17,316 bases of DNA from Pavlovales sp. CCMP2436 (taxonomy: Eukaryota; Haptophyta; Pavlovophyceae; Pavlovales): assembly GCA_026770615.1 (NCBI GenBank), contig MU631344.1:107455-124770 (forward strand), read 5' to 3'. Below, piece after piece: positions 7,599 through 14,733 of this stretch. The notes under the pieces were generated by a model, which was given only the letters and a program-made list of their open reading frames with translations, was not told the origin of the DNA and made no database searches. Each line of letters opens with the position of its first letter. Position 1 is the stretch's first letter. The position numbers were made by a program, and so were the translations under genes.

Positions 7599-7670
7599 GC
7601 GTCGGAGCCTGCGTCGGAGCTTGCGTCGAAGCCTGCGTCGGAGCCTGCGTCGGAGCCGGCGTCGGAGCGC
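7599..7670 (+). repeat. 12-bp tandem array, six units
   Basis: Six consecutive copies of GCGTCGGAGCCT with few changes (GCGTCGAAGCCT, GCGTCGGAGCCG and GCGTCGGAGCGC among them). It forms the inner part of the right inverted repeat of the 6792-7718 element. The apparent SLRRSLRR peptide on the plus strand is just this array translated. Confidence 0.85.
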
Positions 7671-7718
7671 TAAAATCAGCTTGATGATTTGTCACACCAC
7701 CAGCCAGAACCTCCTATT

Positions 7719-8131
7719 CTAAATTATCTGAATGGACCTAGATGGTCTAACATACCAGTTGATAATATCAGTACGTTATTAAAAGGCACCGTGACTGATA
7801 ATAACGTCAGTGCTGTAGAGCCCTAGGTGCCGTAGAGCCCTAGGTGCCGCAGCTATTATGCCATAGGCTCCAGCTCCGGTCATGGCCAGCCAGTAGGCCT
7901 ATGGAGGGTGTGTATTCAGAGCACCTCTGGGAGCCAGGCGGAGATGAGGGTACCGTTCGAAAGCTCTCGATGATGCCCCCACTAGTCGCATAGTCCCTAT
8001 CGAAGGTTCATTCATTATCTTAGCTTTCTCGATCTTCCATCGGTATGTCACGTAATGGGGGTGTCCGCCATCGTGATTTTTTTATGAAACAAAACACCTT
8101 TTAAAAATGAGCTCCCCGCTCAACATCAACC
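7719..8131. other. Gene-free stretch with short repeats
   Basis: No open frame with any recognisable feature. It contains a perfect 17-bp tandem duplication, GTAGAGCCCTAGGTGCC, at 7815-7831 and 7832-7848; a weak inverted repeat around GTTATTA/TAATAAC at 7770-7805; and CCATAGGC/GCCTATGG arms at about 7861-7904. AT content is higher than in the flanks. It may be the remains of further small elements. Confidence 0.5.
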
Positions 8132-8280
8132 TGTGTAAGTTTCTAGTTCAATGTCCGTCCCCAAGGGGATCTCGCTGGATTTAAGTGTTGATAAAACACT
8201 CAGATTCAGGGATCCACCCCGAGCACACGGATACCGTCCCCACCGCTGATCAGTTCAGCCACACGACGATCGACGACTGA
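8132..8280 (-). repeat. LINE 3' tail module A, copy 2, 5'-truncated
   Basis: Read on the minus strand this is over 90% like 5445-5593 (copy 1) by eye, with GGGGACGGTATCCGTGTGCT and the ending GAACTAGAAACTTACACA. The inner stem is kept: AGTGTT and AACACT on plus at 8184-8189 and 8195-8200. Its upstream edge abuts the 3' end of copy 3, so the two tails lie head to tail. Confidence 0.75.
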
Positions 8281-8281
8281 C

Positions 8282-8522
8282 GTGTAAATATCTAGATTAT
8301 CGTCCGTCACCTGACAGGTCTCCACAGGACCCAAGCGTTGTGAAAAACACTCGGATCAAGGGACCTTAGCAGATCACACGGATACTGTCCCCACCGCTAA
8401 CGTTGATCAGACACGGGACAATCGACGACTCTCTGACTGGCGCGCGCTGACCGGCCGCCGCTGCCTCTCGCTCTTCTCAAAATGCAGCTCGCCTGTGCAC
8501 ATGCCGCACCTGTAGCACATAA
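8282..8522 (-). repeat. LINE 3' tail module A, copy 3
   Basis: On the minus strand it runs from TTATGTGCTACAGGTGCGG (8522 downward) to ATCTAGATATTTACACG. It matches 12039-12256 best at its beginning (TTATGTGCT--AGGTGCGG, GCATTT-GAGA) and copy 1 in the middle. The stem is AGCGTT 8334-8339 with AACACT 8346-8351, that is, one G-U pair replacing an A-U pair of copy 1. It follows the stop-codon module at 8569-8681 by about 47 bases. Confidence 0.7.
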
Positions 8523-8568
8523 TAAACAGACTCATAATCTCCGGCAGCCTGTATCCTTCATTGTGATG

Positions 8569-8681
8569 CTTGTCCACGAGGGGCAAGAATCACACGGTGA
8601 GGGCTCATTGTGGGTCCCGATCTACCCCACCCCTTCAGGGGGGTGGGCCTCGGGCTCAATATGTTGGGGTGTGTTTTCCTG
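8569..8681 (-). repeat. LINE stop-codon module B, copy 3, with 3' UTR
   Basis: The minus strand encodes ENTPQHIEPEAHPPEGVG followed by TAG, then about 60 non-coding bases nearly identical to those after the stop in the 5622-5746 copy. CCCACCCC and GGGGTGGG form a perfect 8-bp stem just before the stop. Upstream (above 8681) no LINE coding sequence is recognisable, so this copy is strongly 5'-truncated. With the two A modules after it (8522 to 8132), it defines a LINE 3' end on the minus strand. Confidence 0.75.
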
Positions 8682-9465
8682 TGGCCGCGAGACCCTTGGC
8701 TACCACGCGGTGAGGCGCGCGGCTACTATCAGCCGTCCGCTGGAGAACATGCGTGCGCCCCCGCGTCCGTTTTACGCGTCCGCACATCTTGCCCACGCGC
8801 TCGTGCGCGGCCGACAAGGCACGAAGAGCTGTGCTCCATGCTGCGTGCAGACCGCAGCTTACTGCTTGTCCGCCCAGCCCGCCTTACGCGCGGCGAGCGC
8901 TTGTACTCGCGCGGGTCGCCAGGTGATTGAGCCCAAGTGTCCGCGAGCGGTCCCGCCTTGACGCTCAAGGACCCCAGCCGGGACGCTTCTAACGGACGCG
9001 GGACCCTTGGCGTACGCGTCGCTGGCCGCGCGCGAGCTCTCGGTGGATGGAGATTGCGCGCGTTGGTGAGCAAACGCCTTGCCGCCTACCCTCCACCACG
9101 GCTATCCGCGGCTCCGCGCGGGTTAATCCAAGGGGATAAAGAAGGCGGACTGAACTGCACTTATGAATACACGAGCACAACGGTAAAAATGGCTTAAATA
9201 CCCATAGACCTACAGAGACCCAAAAAAATTCCATCGCCTCCCGGCGGGGGGGCCTGCCGGCCGGGCGCCTCCGGTTTACCAGACACATGAAAAGACGGAA
9301 TACACATGTTCTGGCTGGCCATGACCGGTGCTAGAGCCCATACGTTAATTGTCTTTAACGAACTCCGTCATCTGTTCATGAGAGCGCTGTTGTCCATTGC
9401 TGTTGTCAGAGTCCGCGGCACGCAGCTGAATTGGCGCAAGAGCTCAGCGCAGTCGACTCAGGGCC
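8682..9465. other. GC-rich stretch, nothing recognised
   Basis: Open frames on both strands (the longest are about 100-115 codons) are rich in Arg, Ala and Pro and overlap one another. This is the pattern of GC-rich non-coding DNA, and none has a recognisable domain. The segment 9130-9310 is AT-richer and holds CTCCCGGCGG/GCCGGCCGGG-type GC symmetry at 9237-9275. An untranslated or intronic part of a host gene is possible but unsupported. Confidence 0.4.
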
Positions 9466-9517
9466 GTCTCTCTCTCTCTCTCTCTCTCTCCCTCCCTCCC
9501 TCCCTCCACCCCCCCCG
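9466..9517. repeat. Polypyrimidine microsatellite
   Basis: A 52-base run of pyrimidines with a single A: (TC)n at 9466-9490, then (CCCT)n to about 9507, then eight C. Mirror-symmetric pyrimidine tracts of this kind can form triplex DNA. The serine- and leucine-rich peptides on the plus strand here are repeat artefacts. Confidence 0.9.
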
Positions 9518-9922
9518 GCGCGCGAGTGCGCGCTACTGCGTGTGTGGCCACTGCAGCCACGGCGATGCGGTGGGGCGCACAGCTTCAGACCGCACGTCGC
9601 GCGCAGCCCACGCAGCAGGCAGTCGCGAACTCGTGATTCTGCGAGATCGAGGTGAGATTCTGCCCAAGCCTGCCAGCGATGTCCAGGCGCGTACGGCGAG
9701 CTGAATGGTGACACCGATCTCGTCCAGGTGATGCACCTGATGCACCTGATGCGATCGCTTGGAGCCCCTGCCCTCTCGTAGCAAAGCAGAGCCCCGCCCC
9801 CTCGCGAAGCAGCGGCGTAGCGGATGGGCACACGCTCTCGCACGGTGCGACTGCATGCCCCTTAAGATGGTGTGCCCATCAGCCGAACGAGCTCCCTCGC
9901 CCCGCCCTCGCGGCGAGCTGGG
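9518..9922. other. Stretch without a supported gene
   Basis: GC-rich with overlapping low-information frames on both strands. It includes a 9-bp tandem repeat GATGCACCT (9730-9747, two full units and a partial third). It lies downstream of the MED4-like gene, so it may contain its 3' region, but I see no terminator or polyadenylation signal. Confidence 0.4.
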
Positions 9923-10303
9923 CTACCTCGGAGCTGTAGAGGCCGCCGCGCCGTCCTGCGCCCCTCCACGCGGCGGCGGCGGCGGCGGCCGCGAGCGCGC
10001 GGCGATCTGCTGCCACGAGTTGGGGTTGACGATCATTTCGTACGTCGGCGCGAAGTAGTTCTGCGGCAGCACGTGCGCGCGGCCGTCCCAGCTGGGCCGC
10101 GCGTGCGTGGTGGCGCTCAGCTCGCGCGCGTAATGGATGGCGTCGAGCGGGTCGACGGGGCGCTCGAGCGCCTTGTCGTGCGCGTCGAGCGCACCCGCCG
10201 CGCGCCGGAGCAGCCCGTCCAGGCTCGCCTCCACCTCCTGCAGCCGGTCGAGCACCGTTACCAGCTGGAGGTGCTCCGAGATCGGCTCTGCGTCGCCCGC
10301 CAT
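9923..10303 (-). CDS. Possible Mediator subunit 4-like protein, short
   Basis: A 126-codon frame with a true ATG at 10303. Residues 5-50 are predicted helical or coiled-coil (HLQLVTVLDRLQEVEASLDG, LLRRAAGALDAHDKALE). PLDAIHYARELSATTHARPSW follows, which resembles the MED4 signature (x-x-YA-x-x-IS-x-TT-x-x-P) after its coiled coil, and then NYFAPTYEMI. MED4 belongs to the middle module of Mediator and links transcription factors to RNA polymerase II in the nucleus. Known MED4 proteins are roughly twice this length. The end is a Pro6 tract encoded by a CGG microsatellite (9969-9989) and a low-complexity tail, so it may be truncated or continue through an intron. The assignment rests on one motif and the helical context. 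Confidence 0.42.
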   Translation of the reverse strand: MAGDAEPISEHLQLVTVLDRLQEVEASLDGLLRRAAGALDAHDKALERPVDPLDAIHYARELSATTHARPSWDGRAHVLPQNYFAPTYEMIVNPNSWQQIAARSRPPPPPPRGGAQDGAAASTAPR

Positions 10304-10846
10304 CGTTTTTGCCTCGGCGACGGGCCGAGCGGGAGCGAGGCGATGAGTTCACGTCGGACACGGGTCACGAACCGCGTGGGAGCGGGCGATGCCGTCGGTG
10401 AGGCGCGTCGAGCTTGGCCCGAGGCGCAAGACACAGTACCTGCGCAAGGCTGGAAGCTCAGTGGCGGTGCCAGCGCCGGAGGGCACCACCCGCACCTACG
10501 TCAACTTGCAGGGTGAGGGCTTGGGGGGGGGGGTTGAGTCGTAGCTGACGAACTCGTACCCGTGCGATAAGCCCAAGTCCCTGTCAGTCGCATGGGGAGG
10601 AGGGGAGGGGGGAGGAGTTAAAATGCGGCTGCATCGTGCCCCGAGCCCCCCCCCTCCCCGACGCGGTCGAGCCGCACTCCCCGGGCGGACGATGGCGTTT
10701 TAGCCCCGGCACGGCTGGACGAGAGCGGCGAAAGCTCTGCCTTCGGGGGCTGCAGCGCGCGGACGAAGGGCAGGGATCCACGACGTGATGATGCTCCGCG
10801 AGCGGAGGCCGCCGCGCACGCCGAGCCCCGCGGCGCACAAGAATAG
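10304..10846. other. Gene-free GC-rich stretch with G-runs
   Basis: No recognisable protein on either strand. It could include the promoter and 5' UTR of the minus-strand MED4-like gene just after 10303. It contains GGG-TGA-GGG and an 11-G run (10511-10533) and a GGGGAGGAGGGGAGGGGGG block (10594-10617); both meet the simple pattern for G-quadruplexes on the plus strand. A short frame MMLRERRPPRTPSPAAHKN ends where the C-repeat fragment begins at 10847. Confidence 0.4.
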
Positions 10847-10871
10847 TTAACAGACGCCAACTTGAATCCCT
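10847..10871 (+). repeat. Small interspersed repeat C, terminal fragment
   Basis: TTAACAGACGCCAACTTGAAT and the following CCCT match the last 25 bases of the C repeats (CAGTTAGACGCCAGCTTGAA at 7294-7397 minus). It lies directly before the AT-rich leader of the OTU element, so it may be the older site into which that element inserted, or part of its 5' end. Confidence 0.55.
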
Positions 10872-10957
10872 TGATCAGAATAATATAAATAATTTTCATC
10901 GATAATCAGTGAAAATGCAAGGAACTGTATACAATATTCCGGGTTCGTCATTGTAAG

Positions 10958-11950
10958 ATGACTCGCCCACGCCGCCAAACTCATCCACCCCAAGCGATCG
11001 CCCGTCTGCCCACACCAAGCCCACCGACACAGCCCCCCGCCAGACCGAATGGACAGCCACGTCGCCGAGCAGCATCCCAACTCAGCGCTGGCAACCCAGC
11101 AGCCTCCACACGCAAACGCCCCGCCAGCCAAAGCCATCCAAAAGCGCGGTCACACAAAAAGGCCAACTACCCCGAAAAAACCCCTGGCACAAAACGCCTG
11201 CCTAGCCAGAACCTCCCACGACCACTGCCATGCAAGAAAAACAGAGCAAAAAACCAGCAACCACCAATCGACAATGGGGACGACCAAGACATCACAGCGC
11301 AACGGATGCGAGCCCCGGCCAGCAACATAAATAGCCTGTTGGCGTCAGTAGCGCTAGCCCCAGAACACGTGAATGGCGACAGAAACTGCGTGATTTATGC
11401 GGCACTAAAGAGCTCGGGGCGACCAGCCAGCTGGAACGCAGCCATACAAATACGGGAGGCGGCAATCACACTAGCAATCGCCCTCCCGGTGGAGGTTAAG
11501 AAGGCCCTCAGGCTATACAGACCGGATATAGACCCGGATGACCCCATGGGAAATGACCTAGACCACAGTAAGCGACCTAACTTCTGGCCAATAGCAGCGC
11601 TAGCAAAGCACGGCCCTCCCCACTTCTCAGCAAACCAGGCCGCATGGATGTCAGACAACATGCTCCACAGCATAGCGACAGTCATGGGAACAGACATCGC
11701 GGTGCTGAAACTAAGCAAAGACCCCGGCAAAGTGGGCGACATTATCGACCTATATTACGCATACACCTCGCACCAACCGCGGATCGGCAGTACCACATGG
11801 ATACACCGAACTACTACAAGAGGCAGAGTACGGCAGAATAAGACCCTCGATGAATTGCTCACGGCATCGCGCAGCGGGCAAGGCAGACAAATATGCGTAA
11901 TCACCATCGACGCCAACATGACACACTTCGAGGCGGCACGAGAAATTTAG
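10958..11950 (+). CDS. OTU-like cysteine protease with basic Pro-rich N-terminus
   Basis: 330 codons, real ATG, no lesion. Residues 1-120 are Pro/Arg/Lys-rich and likely disordered, with basic patches such as STRKRPAS and CKKNRAKN that suit RNA or DNA binding. Residues about 130-330 look like an OTU fold. VNGDRNCVIYAAL (D141, C144) matches the D-G-x-C-L-F-R-A-L catalytic loop; AAWMSDNMLHSIATVMGTDI (about 228-247) resembles the conserved W-x-x-x-x-x-L-x-x-x-x-x-x-G-x-x-I helix; THFEAA near the end supplies the catalytic His (H323). OTU enzymes cleave ubiquitin or ubiquitin-like conjugates, and some transposon and viral polyproteins carry OTU domains, where they may process the polyprotein or remove host ubiquitin. 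Codon use and base composition resemble the LINE downstream more than the GC-rich host DNA. Confidence 0.72.
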   Translation: MTRPRRQTHPPQAIARLPTPSPPTQPPARPNGQPRRRAASQLSAGNPAASTRKRPASQSHPKARSHKKANYPEKTPGTKRLPSQNLPRPLPCKKNRAKNQQPPIDNGDDQDITAQRMRAPASNINSLLASVALAPEHVNGDRNCVIYAALKSSGRPASWNAAIQIREAAITLAIALPVEVKKALRLYRPDIDPDDPMGNDLDHSKRPNFWPIAALAKHGPPHFSANQAAWMSDNMLHSIATVMGTDIAVLKLSKDPGKVGDIIDLYYAYTSHQPRIGSTTWIHRTTTRGRVRQNKTLDELLTASRSGQGRQICVITIDANMTHFEAAREI

Positions 11951-11966
11951 TAGAACAACTGACAAG

Positions 11967-12007
11967 CAAGGAGAGGGTGGAGGGGGGAGGGGGAGGGGGG
12001 AGGTGGG
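11967..12007 (+). repeat. G-rich purine tract
   Basis: GGAGAGGGTGGAGGGGGGAG followed by GGGGAGGGGGGAGGTGGG: at least four G-tracts separated by single bases, a strong quadruplex candidate on the RNA-sense strand. It lies between the OTU stop codon and tail module A. Confidence 0.75.
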
Positions 12008-12038
12008 CTCGCGCAGAAGTTCACTTTCTCTGCTTGTC

Positions 12039-12256
12039 TTATGTGCTGTAGGTGCGGTGCGTGCGCAGGCGATCCGCATTTCGAGACGAGCGAGATGCAG
12101 CAGAGGTTGATCAGCGCGCAAGTCGAGTGTCGTCGACAGTCGTGTGCATGATCAGTCTTAGCGGGGATGACGGTATCCGGGGGCTCGGGAGCTGGTCCCA
12201 GTTTTAACTAGGAGATCGCGAACGGGACCGGACGTTTTTACAGATATTTACACACA
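12039..12256 (+). repeat. LINE 3' tail module A, copy 4
   Basis: It starts TTATGTGCTGTAGGTGCGG and ends AGATATTTACACAC. Conserved blocks shared with copies 1-3 include GATCAGCGCG, GTCGAGTGTCGTC, GACGGTATCCG and CTCGGG. The stem-loop region has diverged in sequence, but GGTCCC (12194-12199) still pairs perfectly with GGGACC (12224-12229). It starts 89 bases after the OTU stop codon. Confidence 0.7.
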
Positions 12257-12494
12257 GTAACTCTTCTTTAAAAAAACTTTGGTAGATCTATTCGAATGAG
12301 CAGAACCATGACATTTTCCTATCCGTCTATAGTTTTGAGGCGACCAGTTTTACTCGACGCTGCAAAGGCATCGCATCCCCGCGCGACATGCCCGGTGCGC
12401 ACGGCTGCCGCCCAGGCGTGCACCGCCCACGCGCTCCATCTCCCCATGCCGAGTAATCACGATGCTCACCGGCCCTTCCCGACCGCCCCCGCAG

Positions 12495-12949
12495 GAAGCT
12501 CCGGAGAGCTCGACCGCCTGCCAGACAACGCGACTTTGAACTCGCTCCTCCAGACCCTGTCGGCCACGACGATGATCGAGGAGGACGTCATCCACGGCTT
12601 CATCGCTGGCTTGGCGACGTCCGGCCTCGATGGTGGCGGAGTGGCGGCCGACCCGGAGTCGGCCGCGCGTTTCCAGCGTGGGCTGCTCGAGCTGTTTAAG
12701 CAGGGTAGCACGACGCGCGTAGAGCACGATGCCTACGTGTCCTTCTGGATGAACTGCCTAAGCAAGATCGTGCAGTGCACCTCGTGGCCGATCATCGTGA
12801 GTCGATGCGTGACTCAACTTCGCCCGCACTTTGCCCCCGCGTTAGTCGCCGGATCGAGAGGGGCTGGCACTTCTGTGCTACATACCACAGCTGACTCCCC
12901 CCCCCTGCCTCGCCCTGCCTCGCGCACGCAGGGCAACCCAACCTTAATT
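12495..12949 (+). pseudogene. Host-like gene fragment: exon, intron, truncated exon
   Basis: A pyrimidine-rich acceptor ending CCCCGCAG at 12494 precedes an open 302-nt exon (12495-12796). The exon ends at GTGAGT (12797), a good donor. The following 135-nt intron has CTGAC, a long C/T tract and a CACGCAG acceptor at 12931. Exon 2 starts GGCAACCC but soon meets LINE sequence. Exon 1 reads in one frame with GSSGELDRLP, NSLLQTLSATTMIEEDVIHG and AYVSFWMNCLSKIVQ: helical, higher in GC than the neighbouring elements, no domain recognised. Reading straight through without splicing also stays open to 12969, so the intron is inferred. The gene seems broken by the OTU element upstream and the LINE downstream. 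Confidence 0.5.
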
Positions 12950-12980
12950 GCCCATGAGGAGGAGACTTAAACAACAATAG

Positions 12981-13757
12981 GTTCTGCTTTACCACCCAGG
13001 AGCGACCTTAAAAAATGACGAACAGGACGACGAGACCACTCTTCAACTGACACGGGACCCGTATCGACCCACAATAGCATCCCTTAGAATGATGACCATC
13101 CCGCAACTAGAACTCTACAATAGTGAACTCAGAAAACGTATGGCGATACGCTACGCCAAGTGTGAAGCAGCTCAAAAAGTAGCCAACAAAGCAGCGGATG
13201 ACAGAATACAAGATGCAATCAACACAGGCCTATTTCGAGCCGCCACCAACAATGCAAGAAAACTCCTCTACCCACGATCCCTGCAACAAGGTGTACACAT
13301 GTTAAGACATCCGACAACAAATAAAGTCACAACAAAGCCAAAAGAAGTTATCAGTTTAGCTACAGAGTACACTCGAACACTACTAGGCAAAACCCCTCCC
13401 CTCCCGCCTACGGGCAAAGCATGGCAAGATCCAAGTTAATGGACTGATCTGACTAAACGCTGAACGGACGAAGAAACAACAAAAGTCCAAGCTCTTGCTA
13501 CTCCAAACGTTTTCGTCCGCCTAATTGTTGCCTGCAAGGCACGCAGCGCTCTGGGACTAGATGGTGTACACTACCTAGCCCTAAAACTGCTGCTACAAGC
13601 CGATAATATTGAAAACCACATTGGTGAATTACACACTCTTCTAACAAACGTCCTCAACACTACGCTTAAAGAAACGACCCTACCAACCCAATTGGGTACA
13701 TCAGAAATCGTCTACTTCTACAAAAAAGGTGATCCCACAAAACTTTCAAACTACATC
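12981..13757 (+). pseudogene. LINE pre-RT region and RT fingers
   Basis: Frame 0 opens directly after a TAG at 12978 and has no natural start. It contains TLQLTRDPYRPTIASLR, MMTIPQLELYNSELRKRMAI and LISLAT-like helical sequence, and stops at 13437-13439 and 13461-13463. The same frame then continues with KARSALGLDGVHYLALKLLL, equivalent to the K-A-P-G-x-D-G-I motif that opens LINE RTs, and GTSEIVYFYKKGDPTKLSNY, the usual fingers block before R-P-I-S-L. A single-base shift at about 13757 moves the next block into frame +2. Confidence 0.75.
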
Positions 13758-14352
13758 GAGGCCTCGCACTCCAAAACGTCATCTACAAATTACCCGCAGC
13801 CTTCATGGCGGGACAGCTACTAGGCGCCGCAGGCAGAATGCAGCTCCTATCCGAACAACAGCTTGCGGCCAGGAAAAATGGCAGAGCAGCAGACCACGTA
13901 GTAGTGATGGCTGCAGCCATAGCTGAAGCGCTGGCAGCAGGACGAGAATTACACATCATCACTTGCGACATCCAAAAGGCATTCGACGCAGTCCCACGAT
14001 ATGCCCTGTGGGAGGCAATGGAACGTCACGGCTACCCACCCGAGACGGTACGACGCGTTCGCATGCTCCAGACATGCACGGGGACACATGTGCGAACAGA
14101 CTACGGTAGATCAAAGCACCCGGTTCTCACTTCCATGGGGTACAAGCAAGGCTGCCCGCTCAGCCCAATCACGTATTGCTTATTTATGAACATGCTACAC
14201 CGCCAGCTGGATAAGCAGCCAGGTGGCTACCAACCGACTCCACCGCCAGGACACACTCACAGAAAGCCGTGCAACCCTCTTAAATACCAGGCATACACGG
14301 ACGATTTAGCACTCTTTGCAGAAAATGCATGCACTGCACAGGCACTGCACAG
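13758..14352 (+). pseudogene. RT: LINE reverse transcriptase palm
   Basis: Frame +2 begins RGLALQNVIYKL, completing the N-Y-R motif split by the upstream shift. LHIITCDIQKAFDAVPRYAL is motif A with the catalytic Asp; MGYKQGCPLSPITYCLF is motif B (x-Q-G-x-x-L-S-P); YQAYTDDLALFAENA at about 14287-14331 is motif C with YTDD (YADD in most LINEs). All three catalytic Asp residues are present. The frame then hits a TGA at 14357-14359, caused by an 11-bp duplication. The enzyme would copy element RNA into DNA at a nicked genomic target. Confidence 0.9.
14331..14352 (+). repeat. 11-bp tandem duplication disrupting RT
   Basis: GCACTGCACAG occurs twice with no spacer (14331-14341 and 14342-14352). Eleven is not a multiple of three, so the second copy shifts the frame and creates the stop at 14357. 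Past it, frame +1 resumes with AMIGIADRFLAAYTMEFNAK, the expected RT thumb-proximal sequence. Confidence 0.9.
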
Positions 14353-14732
14353 GCCATGATAGGAATAGCAGATCGATTCCTTGCGGCCTACACCATGGAG
14401 TTCAACGCCAAGAAGTGCTATCACACCTCGATACTACCTAAGTCGCCAGAGCACTGGGGACCCAAACCACTAGTTCAGACAGTCAGTGATGATCAAGGAA
14501 ACCCCACCCAGAAAGCCTGCATCTGCCTATCATCAAGGGATGCAAACTCCCCACACATAGACACATAGAGGTGTCCCAGGCGCCAAAGGACAAAACTTTT
14601 GAATACCTGAGACACCTCCTAACCACCAACGGCAAGTGGCAGGCCCAGGAACGTAAACTCCTGATTAAGATAGCACAGACCATGGGAAAGGTGCACCTTG
14701 CCTCGAGCAAAGGGGCATGCCACACCCTCTAG
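14353..14732 (+). pseudogene. LINE RT, region after motif C and thumb
   Basis: Frame +1 holds AMIGIADRFLAAYTMEFNAK and KCYHTSILPKSP, the usual post-YxDD block in which Asn-x-x-K-(T/C)-x marks motif D. Between about 14500 and 14523 the frame moves to 0: LPIIKGCKLPTHRHIEV, then KTFEYLRHLLTTNGKW, equivalent to motif E (F-K-Y-L-G-x-x-x), and a helical stretch to TAG at 14730-14732. Confidence 0.75.
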
Positions 14733-14733
14733 G

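Larger units (their letters stand above)
6792..7718 (+). mobile_element. Foldback-like element with related terminal inverted repeats
   Basis: The left end (GGTTCGGGCTGGCGG, then GATCTTAGCGCTCCGACGCA) and the right end (TGCGTCGGAGCGCTAAAATC, then CCACCAGCCAGAACC) are inverted copies of each other and of the hairpin MITE at 6676-6797. The right arm is expanded by a 12-bp array (7599-7670); the left arm has about one and a half units of it. The middle holds a duplicated 138-bp unit and an inverted C repeat. No transposase is recognisable. Subterminal tandem arrays inside inverted repeats are typical of Foldback/FARE-type and some Mutator-like non-autonomous elements; which superfamily applies cannot be told here. 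Confidence 0.65.
10872..12256 (+). mobile_element. Probable OTU-protease retroelement with LINE-type 3' tail
   Basis: It comprises an AT-rich leader (10872-10957), one intact ORF (10958-11950), a G-rich tract, and tail module A (12039-12256), whose other copies follow LINE stop codons. Beyond 12256 the sequence changes to a host-like intron and exon. The simplest reading is one inserted unit that ends with the tail. The 5' edge is a guess based on the end of the C-repeat fragment. No RT is present in the unit itself. Whether it is an ORF1-only or rearranged copy of the LINE at 12950-17316 or a separate partner element cannot be decided from one copy. Confidence 0.5.

Noticed and set aside
7599..7670. 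CRISPR-like array
   Set aside because: The 12-bp units have no spacers, the setting is eukaryotic, and the array is part of an inverted terminal repeat.
7459..7722. Plus-strand gene with SLRRSLRRS repeats
   Set aside because: The repetitive part is only the 12-bp array translated; the rest lacks any recognisable feature.
8729..9073. 114-codon minus-strand frame opposite plus-strand frames at 8482-8961
   Set aside because: Competing frames on both strands with Arg/Pro/Ser bias and no motif; nothing favours one as a gene.
9872..10516. 214-codon plus-strand frame
   Set aside because: It lies antisense to the MED4-like frame and is Arg-rich throughout, typical of a GC-rich shadow.
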